A stretch of 64,000 nt of DNA from Candidatus Gastranaerophilales bacterium. Its GTDB lineage: Bacteria > Cyanobacteriota > Vampirovibrionia > Gastranaerophilales > Gastranaerophilaceae. The DNA lies in NCBI GenBank assembly GCA_944325315.1, contig CALVAA010000010.1, forward strand, positions 1-64,000, read 5' to 3'. Below, in pieces: positions 17,521-26,647 of the stretch. Every line of letters starts with the position of its first letter. Within the stretch, counting starts at the first letter, position 1. The notes under the pieces were generated by a model. It searched no databases and was not told the origin of the DNA. It was given only the letters and a program-made list of their open reading frames with translations. A program made the translations under genes and the position numbers.

Positions 17521-19299
17521 ATGGAAAAACAAGCTGATAATAAATTACAAATTCTTAGACATTCATGTGCGCATATCATGGCGCAAGCCGTGCAAACTCT
17601 ATACCCGCAAGCCCGTCTTGCTATAGGCCCTGCAATTGAAAACGGTTTTTATTATGATTTTGATATTGAAGGCGTTAGCTTATCAGATGAAAACTTAAAA
17701 GAAATCGAAAAAGTAATGAAAAAATTAATCAGTCAAAATCTTACTTTTGAAAAATATGTTATACCTGATATTGAAGCGCAGATTAAAGAATTCAAAAATC
17801 AGGGAGAAATATATAAAGCCGAACTTTTAGAAGAACATAAAAACGATAGTCCGACTTTATATCTTACAAAAGATAAAGACGGCAAAGTCTTATTTTCAGA
17901 CTTATGTTCAGGTCCTCATATTGAATCTACAAAAGAAATTAAAGCTTTTAAATTAATGTCAACTGCAGGAGCTTATTGGAGAGGAAACGAAAACAATAAA
18001 ATGCTCCAAAGAATATACGCTACCGCATTTCAGACAAAAGAAGAGCTGGATGAATATATAAACAGATTAGAAGAAGCAAAAAAAAGAGACCATAGAAAAC
18101 TTGGCACTCAGCTTGATTTATTCTCAGTAAGAGATGAAATTGGAGGAGGCCTTGTACTTTGGCATCCTAACCTTTACACCGTAAGAGAAGAAATTGAAAA
18201 TTATTGGAGGCAAGAGCACAGAAAAAGAGGCTATGTTATTGTTCAGACTCCCCAATTGGCAAAATCAAAATTATGGGAACTTTCAGGCCATATCGATCAT
18301 TATAAAGACAATATGTTTTTTATACAAAAAGATGACGAAAGCGATGAACAATACATTGTAAAACCCATGAATTGTCCTTTTCATATTTTAATATACCAAT
18401 CTCAACGCCACTCTTACCGTTCTTTACCTTTAAGAATGGCTGAGCTTGGAACTGTATACAGACGTGAAAAATCAGGAGCATTATCGGGTCTCACACGTGT
18501 TCAAGGTTTCACCCAGGATGATGCTCATATATTCTGTACACCGGAACAGTTGGTAGATGAAATTAATGCTATTATTGATTTTGTCTCAGACAGTATGAAA
18601 ATATTTGATATGAGTTTTGAAGTTGAACTTTCAACCAGACCTGAAAGTTTTGTCGGAGATATTAAAAACTGGGAACTGGCTGAAGCAGGCTTAAAAGAAG
18701 CCCTGAATAAACGTCAAATGAGCTACGAAATTAACGAAGGCGACGGAGCTTTTTATGGCCCTAAAATCGATTTCAAAATAAAAGATGCAATCGGAAGAAC
18801 ATGGCAATGCGCTACAATTCAATTAGACTTTAATTTACCGGAAAGGTTTGACATAAAATATCAAGACAAAGACGGCATCTTGAAAACCCCCGTAATGCTT
18901 CATCGTGTAATATTTGGTTCAATGGAAAGATTCCACGGAATTTTAATCGAGCACTACGCAGGAGCTTTTCCCGCATGGCTTGCGCCTCATCAAGTTGCAC
19001 TTGTTCCGATTGCAGACAGACATAATGACTATATGGAAACAATATACAACAAATTACGCTCAAAAGGCATAAGAGTAATTTTTGAAGAAAAATCTGAATC
19101 AATGAACTATAAAATAAGAGATTATCTTCAAAACCAAAAAGTGCCTTATGTTTTAATTGCTGGCGATAAAGAAATTGAATCAAATAAAATCTCGATAAGA
19201 AAACGAGGCGTCGGACAAATCGGAGAAATGATAATTGATGAGTTTATTGAAAAACTCGAAAATGAAATCAAAACAAAAGGAAAAGAAGAAATAAAATAG
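17521..19299 (+). CDS. thrS: Threonyl-tRNA synthetase lacking the TGS domain
   Basis: Class II synthetase for tRNA-Thr. The protein begins almost at the editing domain: LRHSCAHIMAQAV supplies the HxxxH zinc-like site and CSGPHIEST the second half. The catalytic core has motif 2 around GTVYRREKSGALSGLTRVQGF, the zinc ligands in MNCPFH and LHRVIFGSMERF, and motif 3 in GSMERFHGILIEHYAG. The anticodon-binding domain starts near APHQVALVPI. The 592 residues are short against about 640 in E. coli, because the N-terminal TGS domain is missing. The GAGGGAAG ribosome binding site fixes the start, and no open frame for a TGS domain exists upstream. A hairpin follows the stop. Confidence 0.96.
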   Translation: MEKQADNKLQILRHSCAHIMAQAVQTLYPQARLAIGPAIENGFYYDFDIEGVSLSDENLKEIEKVMKKLISQNLTFEKYVIPDIEAQIKEFKNQGEIYKAELLEEHKNDSPTLYLTKDKDGKVLFSDLCSGPHIESTKEIKAFKLMSTAGAYWRGNENNKMLQRIYATAFQTKEELDEYINRLEEAKKRDHRKLGTQLDLFSVRDEIGGGLVLWHPNLYTVREEIENYWRQEHRKRGYVIVQTPQLAKSKLWELSGHIDHYKDNMFFIQKDDESDEQYIVKPMNCPFHILIYQSQRHSYRSLPLRMAELGTVYRREKSGALSGLTRVQGFTQDDAHIFCTPEQLVDEINAIIDFVSDSMKIFDMSFEVELSTRPESFVGDIKNWELAEAGLKEALNKRQMSYEINEGDGAFYGPKIDFKIKDAIGRTWQCATIQLDFNLPERFDIKYQDKDGILKTPVMLHRVIFGSMERFHGILIEHYAGAFPAWLAPHQVALVPIADRHNDYMETIYNKLRSKGIRVIFEEKSESMNYKIRDYLQNQKVPYVLIAGDKEIESNKISIRKRGVGQIGEMIIDEFIEKLENEIKTKGKEEIK

Positions 19300-19310
19300 T
19301 TTATATAAGC

Positions 19311-19349
19311 AGCTAAAGGGTTTTTGCTGCAAATAGAAACCCTTTAGCT
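19311..19349. terminator. Hairpin between convergent thrS and ruvB
   Basis: The 13-base arms AGCTAAAGGGTTT (19311-19323) and its complement (19337-19349) surround a 13-base loop. No T run follows on either strand, so intrinsic termination would be weak, but its place between convergent genes suggests a bidirectional terminator. Confidence 0.55.
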
Positions 19350-19353
19350 ATAA

Positions 19354-20418
19354 CTAAAATAATCCCAATTGAGAAGTTTCAGCTTTTATTCCCAAATGTT
19401 CATAAGCCAGAGCGGTTACCTTTCTTCCTCTTGGGGTTCTCAGTATAAAACCTTTTTGAATTAAATAAGGTTCTAAGACATCTTCTATTGTCCTTATATC
19501 TTCTCCCAGTGCAACAGCAAGAGTTTCTATGCCCACAGGGCCACCGTCAAAAGAATTTATCATCAGCTTCAAAAGCGCTCTGTCTGTAACATCCAAACCA
19601 ATTTCATCAATATCAAGAGCGTTGAGCGCATCTTGTGCTATTTCTTTTGTAATTTTCCCGTCACCTTTAACAATAGCCCAATCAGCACTTCTTTTAACCA
19701 GCCTGTTTGCTATTCTTGGAGTAAATCTTGATCTTGATGCAATAACCATGGCACCTTCTTTGTCAATATCAAAGTTTAAAATTTTTGCTGTTCTTTTTAC
19801 AATCCTTGAAAGTTCTTCTGTTGTATAAAACTCAAGTCTGTGAATTATCCCAAATCGGTCTCTTAAAGGGCCTGACAAAGCTCCGGCTTTTGTTGTTGCA
19901 CCTATCAGAGTAAATTTTGGTATCGGTATTCGCATTGTTTTAACGCTTTGACTCTTTCCTGTTGTAAGATCAATTGAAAAATCTTCCATAGCCGGATAGA
20001 GAATTTCTTCGGCCACCTTGTTTAGTCGATGAATTTCATCTATAAACAAAACTTCGCCTTCTTTCATTTGCATCAAGATTCCTATTATATCCCTTGGACG
20101 CTCTATAGAAGGGGCACTTGTAATTTTAATTGAAGTTTTCATTTCATTTGCAATTATCGATGCAAGTGTTGTTTTTCCTAACCCCGGAGGACCGTAAAAA
20201 AGGAGATGATCAAGAAAAGTATTTCTTTTTTTGGCAGCTTCGATTGATATTTTAAGAGTTTCTTTAATTGAATTTTGGCCGATATAATCATCGAAATTTA
20301 AAGGACGGATATTTTTTTCATAATTATCATCATTATTGTTTAAAGAAGCACTCAAATCAGGGTTCAATCCTTTTTTGAGCGCTTTATTATTCTTTTTATT
20401 GCTATCATCAATTATCAT
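19354..20418 (-). CDS. ruvB: Holliday junction branch migration helicase RuvB
   Basis: AAA+ motor that with RuvA drives branch migration at Holliday junctions during recombinational repair. The N-terminal [10 protein letters not shown] is followed by the Walker A motif [11 protein letters not shown] (near residue 85), Walker B FIDEIHRL, sensor 1 in LIGATTKAG and the arginine finger region [10 protein letters not shown]-terminal winged helix ([16 protein letters not shown]) binds DNA. The 354 residues include a slightly longer, Asn/Asp-rich N-terminus. Its ATG overlaps the stop of the upstream permease gene by one base. ruvA and ruvC are not nearby. Confidence 0.96.
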   Translation of the reverse strand: MIIDDSNKKNNKALKKGLNPDLSASLNNNDDNYEKNIRPLNFDDYIGQNSIKETLKISIEAAKKRNTFLDHLLFYGPPGLGKTTLASIIANEMKTSIKITSAPSIERPRDIIGILMQMKEGEVLFIDEIHRLNKVAEEILYPAMEDFSIDLTTGKSQSVKTMRIPIPKFTLIGATTKAGALSGPLRDRFGIIHRLEFYTTEELSRIVKRTAKILNFDIDKEGAMVIASRSRFTPRIANRLVKRSADWAIVKGDGKITKEIAQDALNALDIDEIGLDVTDRALLKLMINSFDGGPVGIETLAVALGEDIRTIEDVLEPYLIQKGFILRTPRGRKVTALAYEHLGIKAETSQLGLF

Positions 20419-21740
20419 TACTTAATTAAAAATCTAAAGTATATATAAACAGTTGATATCAAAAGAGATATCATAGTAATCATTATACCATATTTTAAAA
20501 ACTTCATAAATGAAATTGGATGCCCGGCTTTTGCCGCATTTTCCGAAACTATAACATTAGCTGCAGCACCAATTATTGTCATATTTCCGCCCAAACAAGC
20601 GCCAAGCGCCAAAGACCACCACAAAGGATGAGCATAAGCTCTACCCATTGTCTGTTCTATAGCCGCTATCATAGGAGTCATAGTGGCAGTGTAAGGAATA
20701 TTATCAATAATACCAGATAAAATGCCGGAAGCCCACAGAATTATCATTGAAGTTGCAGCTTGAGATCCTTTTGTAACTTCCAAAAGCCATTTTGCCATCA
20801 AAGCAATCCCGCCCGATGCCTCCAGACCGCCAATAATTATAAACAAACCTATAAAGAAAAATATTGTATTCCATTCAACTTCAACCAAAATTTCTGCAGG
20901 TTTTTCAAATATCAAAAGAATACTTGCACCTATCATTGCTATCAAAAACGTAGGAATATGTGTTAAATCATGGGTTACAAACCCAAGTATCACCAAGAAC
21001 AACACGATGCCTGCTCTTAAGGCAAGTTTCATATCCGTAATTGAAGTTGAATTATCTATTTTTGACACAAGCTCCATTTTTTCAGGAGATGATTTTAAAT
21101 CTTTTCTGTATATAAAAATTAAAAGTGCAATCACAACCGCCATTATAACAAATACAACACCGGTTAATTCTCTTACAAAGTCCATAAAGCTAAAGTTAGC
21201 AGCCGAACCAATAATTATATTAGGAGGATCACCTATTAAAGTTGCCGTTCCGCCAATATTGGAACAAAAAATTTCACTGACTAAAAACGGTATCGGATTT
21301 ATATCTAAAAGTTTACATGCTGCAAAAGTTATAGGCATTACAAGAATAACCGTAGTCACATTATCCAAAAACGCAGAAGCTACACCCGTAAATACAGCTA
21401 AAGCAGCAAGAACAAGTTTTGGCTTACCTTTTGTTTTTTTCAATATTTCATTTGCAAGCCAGGTAAACATGCCGGATTTTGATGCAATATGAACTATTAT
21501 CATCATTGAAACAAGTAAAAATATTACATTAAAATCAATGTATGAAATAAAATAATGCACAGAATCCGCCGGCGTTTTTTCTGTTGCCAAAAGTCCCAAA
21601 AACAAAGTTAAAGAACCGCCCAATAGAGCGATTACTACTTTTGAGATTTTTTCCCATGCAATAAATATATATGCAACTATTAAAATTATTGCAGATACCA
21701 TAATAGCATTGTCTGCAATAAGTTGGTGTAAATTTTCCAT
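20418..21740 (-). CDS. ArsB/NhaD-type ion permease
   Basis: Polytopic inner-membrane transporter of the ion transporter superfamily, 440 residues with about eleven hydrophobic segments. Two inverted signature blocks are clear: [15 protein letters not shown] with [16 protein letters not shown] in the first half, and [13 protein letters not shown] with [14 protein letters not shown] in the second. Family members export arsenite or exchange Na+ for H+, and the mammalian P protein is related. The sequence alone does not settle the substrate, and no arsenic gene is nearby. It is translationally coupled to ruvB by a TAATG overlap, which is probably only an operon of convenience. Confidence 0.85.
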   Translation of the reverse strand: MENLHQLIADNAIMVSAIILIVAYIFIAWEKISKVVIALLGGSLTLFLGLLATEKTPADSVHYFISYIDFNVIFLLVSMMIIVHIASKSGMFTWLANEILKKTKGKPKLVLAALAVFTGVASAFLDNVTTVILVMPITFAACKLLDINPIPFLVSEIFCSNIGGTATLIGDPPNIIIGSAANFSFMDFVRELTGVVFVIMAVVIALLIFIYRKDLKSSPEKMELVSKIDNSTSITDMKLALRAGIVLFLVILGFVTHDLTHIPTFLIAMIGASILLIFEKPAEILVEVEWNTIFFFIGLFIIIGGLEASGGIALMAKWLLEVTKGSQAATSMIILWASGILSGIIDNIPYTATMTPMIAAIEQTMGRAYAHPLWWSLALGACLGGNMTIIGAAANVIVSENAAKAGHPISFMKFLKYGIMITMISLLISTVYIYFRFLIK

Positions 21741-21844
21741 TGTTCTCCCCTATTAACTACAATATGTTAATTTTATATTAAAAACATCTTAAGTAAAGTA
21801 ACAAATTTTAAGCTTTGTGTTAATATTAAATAAAAAGGAAAACT

Positions 21845-22714
21845 GTGAATAATATGCTAAAAATCGCTATTCCAAACAAAGGAAGACTTTCAAACAAAAT
21901 ATACGAACTTTTAAATGCAGCCGGATTAAAATTTGAATCAAAGGATGAAAGGTGCTTGAAAATAGACAGCAAAGACAAAAGTTTTCAATTAATTTTTGTA
22001 AGAGCGGCAGACATTCCTAATTTTTTAGATTCAAAAGTAGCAGACATCGGCTTTACCGGAAAAGATATTATAGCGGAAAAAGAAGTCAAAGTAGATATTG
22101 TAAAAGAATTTGATTTTGATAAGTGTAATATGGTTGTTGCAATTAAAGAGTCAGAAAATATTGAAGATGTCTCGCAACTAAAAGAAGAACTTACGGTTGC
22201 AACATCTTTTCCGAATATAGCAAAAAAATATTTTGATAAAATAGGGAAAAAAGCTAAAATATCTCAAATTTCAGGAGCTGTTGAAATTACTCCTTCTCTT
22301 GGTTTTTGTGATTGCATAGTTGATATAACTTCAACCGGAACAACTCTAAAATCCAACAGGTTGAAAATCATTGACAAAATTTTATCATCGTCAACAGTAC
22401 TTTGTGCAAGATGTGACCTTGAAAAAGAAAAGCAACTCAAACTCCGCTCGTTTATAAGAGCACTTGATTCGGTTTTGGATGCCAAGGCAAAAAAATACTT
22501 AATGGCACACATCCCAAAAGACAAAATCAATGAAGTAAAAAGTTTTCTTCCGGGATTATCATCACCAACAGTTATACCGCTTCACAATAATCCGGATAAA
22601 GTAGTAATTCATGTTGTAGTTGATAAAGACAAAGTCTACAGTGCAATAGATAATCTTAAACAAATCGGCGGAGGCGGAATTTTAATTTTAAGCGTAGATC
22701 AAATGGTGGAATAA
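21845..22714 (+). CDS. hisG: ATP phosphoribosyltransferase, long form
   Basis: First enzyme of histidine synthesis, joining PRPP to ATP, usually feedback-inhibited by histidine. The N-terminal catalytic part has IPNKGRLSNK and the PRPP-binding ITSTGTTLKSN (near residue 165). The C-terminal ACT-like regulatory domain (about 210-289) marks the long, HisZ-independent form. The start is a GTG at 21845 with AAGG six bases upstream; the ATG at 21854 would be too far from that site. mazG starts on the overlapping TAATG. The other his genes are not in this window. Confidence 0.94.
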   Translation: MNNMLKIAIPNKGRLSNKIYELLNAAGLKFESKDERCLKIDSKDKSFQLIFVRAADIPNFLDSKVADIGFTGKDIIAEKEVKVDIVKEFDFDKCNMVVAIKESENIEDVSQLKEELTVATSFPNIAKKYFDKIGKKAKISQISGAVEITPSLGFCDCIVDITSTGTTLKSNRLKIIDKILSSSTVLCARCDLEKEKQLKLRSFIRALDSVLDAKAKKYLMAHIPKDKINEVKSFLPGLSSPTVIPLHNNPDKVVIHVVVDKDKVYSAIDNLKQIGGGGILILSVDQMVE

Positions 22715-23481
22715 TGAACAAAGACTATTTAAAAGAACTTATAAATACCGTTAAAATTTTACGCTCACCTAATGGCTGCGAATGGGACAGGAAACAAACA
22801 CATTCTTCAATAAGACAAAATATGTTGGAAGAAGCTTATGAAGCTGTTGAAGCAATAGATGAAAATAGTCCCGAACATTTAAAAGAAGAATTGGGAGATG
22901 TTCTGTTGCAAGTTCTTTTGCATTCTCAAATTGCGGCAGATAACCATGAATTTAATATTCAAGATGTTGCTAAAATGTTGAATGATAAACTCATCCACAG
23001 ACACCCGCATGTTTTTGGAGAGCTTAAAACCAATGACACAAAAAAAATTCTTGAAAATTGGGAAAAATTGAAAGAAAAAGAAAAGAAAGAAAGAAAAAGA
23101 ACGCTGGATGGAATTCCAAAAACACTTCCTGCGCTTTTAGCTGCGATGAAAATCTCTAAAAAAGCAGTAAGAAAAGGGTTTGAATGGAAAAACTACAGTC
23201 AGTTGGAAGATTGCTTTTTGGAAGAAATTGATGAATTTAAAAATGCAGAAACCAACAAAAACAAAGAAGAAGAATTTGGGGATATTCTTTTTTGTCTTGT
23301 AAACATAGCCCGTTGGAATCAAATTGACCCCGAGATTGCTTTGGCTAAAGCAAACAAAAAATTCATCAAAAGATTTAATAAGCTGGAAGAATTATCTCAA
23401 AAGCCGTTAACTGAATTAAGTTTTGAAGAATACGAAAATTTATGGGAAAAAGCTAAAAAAATAACAAATACGGATAAATAA
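22714..23481 (+). CDS. mazG: Nucleoside triphosphate pyrophosphohydrolase MazG
   Basis: Hydrolyses (d)NTPs, including damaged ones, to monophosphates. The N-terminal MazG domain has CEWDRKQTHSSIRQNMLEEAYE and EELGDVLLQVLLH, carrying the EExxE and ExxD magnesium ligands. A second, weaker MazG repeat follows in the C-terminal half with EEIDEF and EEEFGDILFCLVN. The 255 residues match the two-domain family. The ATG overlaps the hisG stop and the ArnT-like gene begins two bases after its own stop, so the three form one operon. Confidence 0.93.
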   Translation: MNKDYLKELINTVKILRSPNGCEWDRKQTHSSIRQNMLEEAYEAVEAIDENSPEHLKEELGDVLLQVLLHSQIAADNHEFNIQDVAKMLNDKLIHRHPHVFGELKTNDTKKILENWEKLKEKEKKERKRTLDGIPKTLPALLAAMKISKKAVRKGFEWKNYSQLEDCFLEEIDEFKNAETNKNKEEEFGDILFCLVNIARWNQIDPEIALAKANKKFIKRFNKLEELSQKPLTELSFEEYENLWEKAKKITNTDK

Positions 23482-23482
23482 T

Positions 23483-25186
23483 ATGGAAAATAAAAATTTT
23501 AAAATACAACCGCCTTATGCCCTTATACTTTTTTTGGGATGTATTCTTTTTATCTTTTCAAACATTGGTATCTATCCTTTGATCGATATAGACGAAACAA
23601 GATACGTAAATATGAGCAAATATATGTATCTTACAAAAGAATATTTAACTCCCATATTAAACTTTGAGCCTTTTTTGGAAAAACCGCCACTTTATTTTTG
23701 GTTAAATGTTTTATCATACAAATTTTTTAATGCTCAAACAATTTTTGCAAGCAGATTTGCAACAGCCTTGGTTGGCAGTTTCGGAATCTTTTTTACTTAC
23801 TTTTTTGCAAAAAAGATTTCAAACGACAAATTATTCGGTTTTTTGTGTGCAAGTACGCTTTTAGGAAGTGCTTGGTTTCTGGTTTTTGTACATGTGGCAA
23901 TACTTGATTTAAACTTTATGACTTTTTCAATGTGTGCAATTTATTGCGCTATTTTACCTTTATTTTTGAAAAAGGAAAAAAGCAAAAAAATCGCCTGGTA
24001 TTTCGGCTACCTGTTTATGGCATTGTCAATTTTAGCCAAAGGCTTTATCGGGCTTGCAGTTCCCGCCGGCGTTGTGTTTTTTACATATCTTATTTTTAAA
24101 AAAACAAAAGAACTTTTTAAACCCTCATATCTGATACCGGGGCTTATCATTTTTCTTATCACAACCCTTCCCTGGCATGTTTTAATATATAAAGCTTACG
24201 GGATTGATTGGATAAATATGTATATTTTAAAACATCACTTTGCCCGTCTTTTGAATTCTGAAGGATTAGGAAGAAAACAACCGTTTTTGTTTTACCTTCC
24301 CATAATGCTAACAGGACTTATTCCATGGGCGTTTAATTTTATTAGTGTAGTTATTAAAGATTCCAAAAATTTTGCCTTAAAATTAAAGTCCAAAGAAGCA
24401 ATGAAGGATTTAATGAATTTAGATGTAAGGGATAAAAAAATTACCGCTTTTGCATATGTTTATTTAATATTTGTTTTTTGCTTTTTTTCAAGTGCTTCAA
24501 CAAAACTGCCCCCATACATCCTAACTGCATTTCCGGCTCTTTCTTTAATAATAGGAAACTTTTGGTACAAAGCAATAGTATATGGCGAAAATAAAAAAGA
24601 AATGAAGATTTCAAACTATATAAATTCTTTTTTATTTTTAATAATGTCGCTATCGGGTCTTATATTTGCTTTTGTATACAAACAAATATTGCCCGACAGT
24701 ATTGAATTTTACATTGATAATGCGATAATATTTGCAATTCCAGCTTTGATATATGTTTTAGTCATTGCGCTTTATTCTTTTATTTCTACAAAAAAAGAAA
24801 AATTTACACAAACATTCCTGCTAAACCTTGGCTTGATGCTTGCCATCGTATATATTACCTGCGATTTTGGCATTCCTTATTACACAAGTTTTGCGCAAGA
24901 TGAACTTGTAGAATATGCCGATTACATTTATCAGCAGAAAAACTCAAAAATTGTAACATATGGTTTTAGTGCTAAATATTCAATTTTAAATCCCAAAAAG
25001 AAAATTAAATATATAGTTACAAGAAATCAGGATGATTACAGACAGCTGGTAAAATTTGTTAAAAATAACAAGGACAAAAATATTTATGTCTTAACAAGAA
25101 TAAAAGTGCAAGATTTAGACAATAAAAAAGAATTCAAAAAAATAAAAGAAGGAAAGGTTTATAAAATATACACAGACACATTTTAA
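23483..25186 (+). CDS. ArnT-like GT-C glycosyltransferase
   Basis: A 567-residue inner-membrane protein with about twelve hydrophobic segments. The first periplasmic loop holds DIDETRYVNMSKYM and then FLEKPPLYFWL, the D-E-x-R-Y and K-P-P pattern of the PMT/ArnT family (GT83), which move a sugar from a polyprenyl-phosphate carrier to lipid A, a lipid or a protein at the periplasmic face. The acceptor cannot be told from sequence. It has a soluble C-terminal end with lysine-rich segments. It is last in the hisG-mazG operon. The family is confident; naming it arnT would be too specific. Confidence 0.85.
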   Translation: MENKNFKIQPPYALILFLGCILFIFSNIGIYPLIDIDETRYVNMSKYMYLTKEYLTPILNFEPFLEKPPLYFWLNVLSYKFFNAQTIFASRFATALVGSFGIFFTYFFAKKISNDKLFGFLCASTLLGSAWFLVFVHVAILDLNFMTFSMCAIYCAILPLFLKKEKSKKIAWYFGYLFMALSILAKGFIGLAVPAGVVFFTYLIFKKTKELFKPSYLIPGLIIFLITTLPWHVLIYKAYGIDWINMYILKHHFARLLNSEGLGRKQPFLFYLPIMLTGLIPWAFNFISVVIKDSKNFALKLKSKEAMKDLMNLDVRDKKITAFAYVYLIFVFCFFSSASTKLPPYILTAFPALSLIIGNFWYKAIVYGENKKEMKISNYINSFLFLIMSLSGLIFAFVYKQILPDSIEFYIDNAIIFAIPALIYVLVIALYSFISTKKEKFTQTFLLNLGLMLAIVYITCDFGIPYYTSFAQDELVEYADYIYQQKNSKIVTYGFSAKYSILNPKKKIKYIVTRNQDDYRQLVKFVKNNKDKNIYVLTRIKVQDLDNKKEFKKIKEGKVYKIYTDTF

Positions 25187-25248
25187 ACAAATCTTCCAAT
25201 TATAAACTATTTACTTTTTGCTTTGGTTTTATTATATTGATAATAGAT

Positions 25249-25335
25249 AGAGACGTGTCCGAGTGGTTTAAGGTGCAGTCCTGGAACGACTGTGCGGGGG
25301 CGACTCCGCCAAGGGTTCGAATCCCTTCGTCTCTG
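25249..25335 (+). tRNA. tRNA-Ser (anticodon GGA)
   Basis: A complete class II tRNA: acceptor arms AGAGACG (25249-25255) and CGTCTCT (25328-25334) pair fully, with discriminator G at 25335. The anticodon stem CAGTC/GACTG encloses loop CTGGAAC with anticodon GGA at 25283-25285. A long variable arm (GCGGGGGCGACTCCGC) marks a serine tRNA, and the T-arm is AAGGG TTCGAAT CCCTT. The CCA end is not encoded. A run of T follows. Confidence 0.95.
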
Positions 25336-25576
25336 TTTTTTAATTTATTATTGTAATGCTTGAAGCAAGTACTTTTGTATATAACAAATGGAGCAATTAT
25401 TTGGCTATAATGTTTTTAAGCCTTTTTACTTGTGTTTTAGAAAAATTAAGGCTTAGCGTAAATAATATGATTATTTTAGATAAATGAGTAAATTTGAATT
25501 TTTATCAACAACTGTTTTAAAATTTGTCTAAATTTACCAGGATTTTAAAATTAGCATAGATGAATAAATTAAAAGG
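25336..25576. other. Intergenic region after tRNA-Ser
   Basis: AT-rich. It contains an inverted repeat TAAGCCTT (25417-25424) and AAGGCTTA (25448-25455). A 43-codon open frame (25356-25487) has one hydrophobic stretch, but there is no ribosome binding site. I see no other gene here. Confidence 0.4.
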
Positions 25577-26023
25577 TTATAAAATTTTCTTTAAATAAAT
25601 CATATCTTTTAATTGTTTTCCGTCTTCAAAAATTGGATGTGAGTAATTTTCAATAAAAAAATTTTTTAGTTTGTGGGTTTCTTGAAAACCGTGTTTTTTA
25701 TAGAATTTCAATGTATTGATATTTTCTCCGGTTCCAAGGATTAAATATTTAAAATTTGTTTTATATTTATTGCATACAAAATCAATCAATGCTGAGGCAT
25801 TGCCTTCATTTCGATACTCCGGATAAGTTGCAAGATTTTTTATTTCAACAGTTTCATTATCTATTTCAGCTACGGCACAAATTGAGGCTAATACATTATT
25901 CTTATACAATGCATAAAGAGTAGATTGTTCCAGATATTTATTAATCATTTTTTTATCTTCATCACCGATTAACAGAATATCCGTATAATCCGTTTTATTC
26001 GTAGTTATTTCTTTAATTTGCAC
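25577..26023 (-). CDS. GNAT-family N-acetyltransferase
   Basis: A 148-residue GNAT protein. The acetyl-CoA-binding motif A appears as IKNLATYPEYRNEGNASALIDFV (the R-x-x-G-x-A turn, near residue 75), and the later NTLKFYKKHGFQE is the usual motif B with the Y-x-K-x-G-F signature. The substrate is unknown; the closest style is the small YvbK-like acetyltransferases. The start is a GTG. An extended -10 box (TGATATATT) ends six bases before it and no Shine-Dalgarno is visible, so a leaderless message is possible. It is divergent from the HxlR-like remnant. Confidence 0.85.
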   Translation of the reverse strand: MQIKEITTNKTDYTDILLIGDEDKKMINKYLEQSTLYALYKNNVLASICAVAEIDNETVEIKNLATYPEYRNEGNASALIDFVCNKYKTNFKYLILGTGENINTLKFYKKHGFQETHKLKNFFIENYSHPIFEDGKQLKDMIYLKKIL

Positions 26024-26131
26024 AAGTTAAATATATCACAATTGATACAAAACCGACACAACTCAATAACAATGTTACAATTTATTGTCTTTAGAGTTAA
26101 TGTATGCGTACAGCAATATTAAAGGGAATAC

Positions 26132-26145
26132 TTACTAAAAAGTAA
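26132..26145. promoter_or_regulatory. Candidate operator of the HxlR-like gene
   Basis: TTACTAAAAAGTAA is a perfect palindrome (TTACT, four A, AGTAA) placed 16 bases before the HxlR-like ATG. HxlR regulators usually bind such short palindromes in their own promoters. The assignment is inference. Confidence 0.4.
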
Positions 26146-26161
26146 ATTAGGGAGCATAATT

Positions 26162-26455
26162 ATGACAAAGCATAAAAAGGACGAATACAAATGCCCTCAT
26201 AAAGCAACTATGGATGTAGTCGGAGAAAAATACAAAGGAGTTATTATAGGACACCTTATAAATAAAACATTGAGATATAATGAGCTTCAAAAACTAATTT
26301 CACACGCTGCACCAAAAATGCTTATACAACAGCTAAAAGAGCTTAAAGCAGATGTCAAATATTTTTGCTCATCTAAAGTATCAGCGAGAAACTCAACCTT
26401 ATCTTTATCATACCTTGCCATATGGAAAGCATTAGCACCCATACAATTTGAATGA
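26162..26455 (+). pseudogene. Truncated HxlR-family regulator
   Basis: The first 64 residues are a clear HxlR winged-helix regulator: CPHKATMDVVGEKYKGVIIGHL, RYNELQKLISHAAPKMLIQQLKELKAD. These redox- or aldehyde-responsive regulators start with that conserved Cys. In intact members the wing follows directly (typically a D-G, a basic stretch, then V-P-P-x-V-E-Y). Here from about position 26354 the frame continues as VKYFCSS..., which is the reverse complement of another gene's coding sequence. The C-terminal wing and dimerisation helix are therefore lost. The start has an AGGGAG ribosome binding site. It may still be expressed as a 97-residue chimera. Confidence 0.75.
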
Positions 26456-26598
26456 AAACAACCTACTGCAATAGCAGGTTTTTGGTATTTACCGAAAGAA
26501 ACGGAATCAAAAGGATAAGGAGCAGTTTTTGTGTTATTTAAATTATTTTTATTATAACAATTCCCTGATTTAAAATTAAATACAGGTAAAATCTTCAT
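26354..26598 (-). pseudogene. Truncated hypothetical gene converging on the HxlR remnant
   Basis: Reading from the ATG at 26598, which has an AAGGATT Shine-Dalgarno, about 82 codons look like a real protein: MKILPVFNFKSGN, an Asn-rich stretch, FDSVSFGKYQK, then AVGCFHSNCMGANAFHMARYD. Near position 26354 the frame runs into the antisense of the HxlR gene and ends at 26287. I do not recognise a family. The N-terminal pattern (Asn/Lys-rich followed by V-S-F-G-K) resembles the start of the unknown protein at 45517-46299. Both this gene and the HxlR gene lost their 3' ends at one junction. Confidence 0.6.
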
Positions 26599-26647
26599 TA
26601 ATAATCCTTTCTTTTGTTTATACAAAGCTCAAAAAAAAGAATTTTTG

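Noticed and set aside
20418-21740. Arsenite resistance operon
   Set aside because: The permease family includes ArsB, but no arsR, arsC or arsA is nearby and the partner gene is ruvB.
23483-25186. Calling the GT-C protein arnT (lipid A aminoarabinose transferase)
   Set aside because: The loop motifs are shared by the whole PMT/ArnT superfamily and no other arn genes are present.
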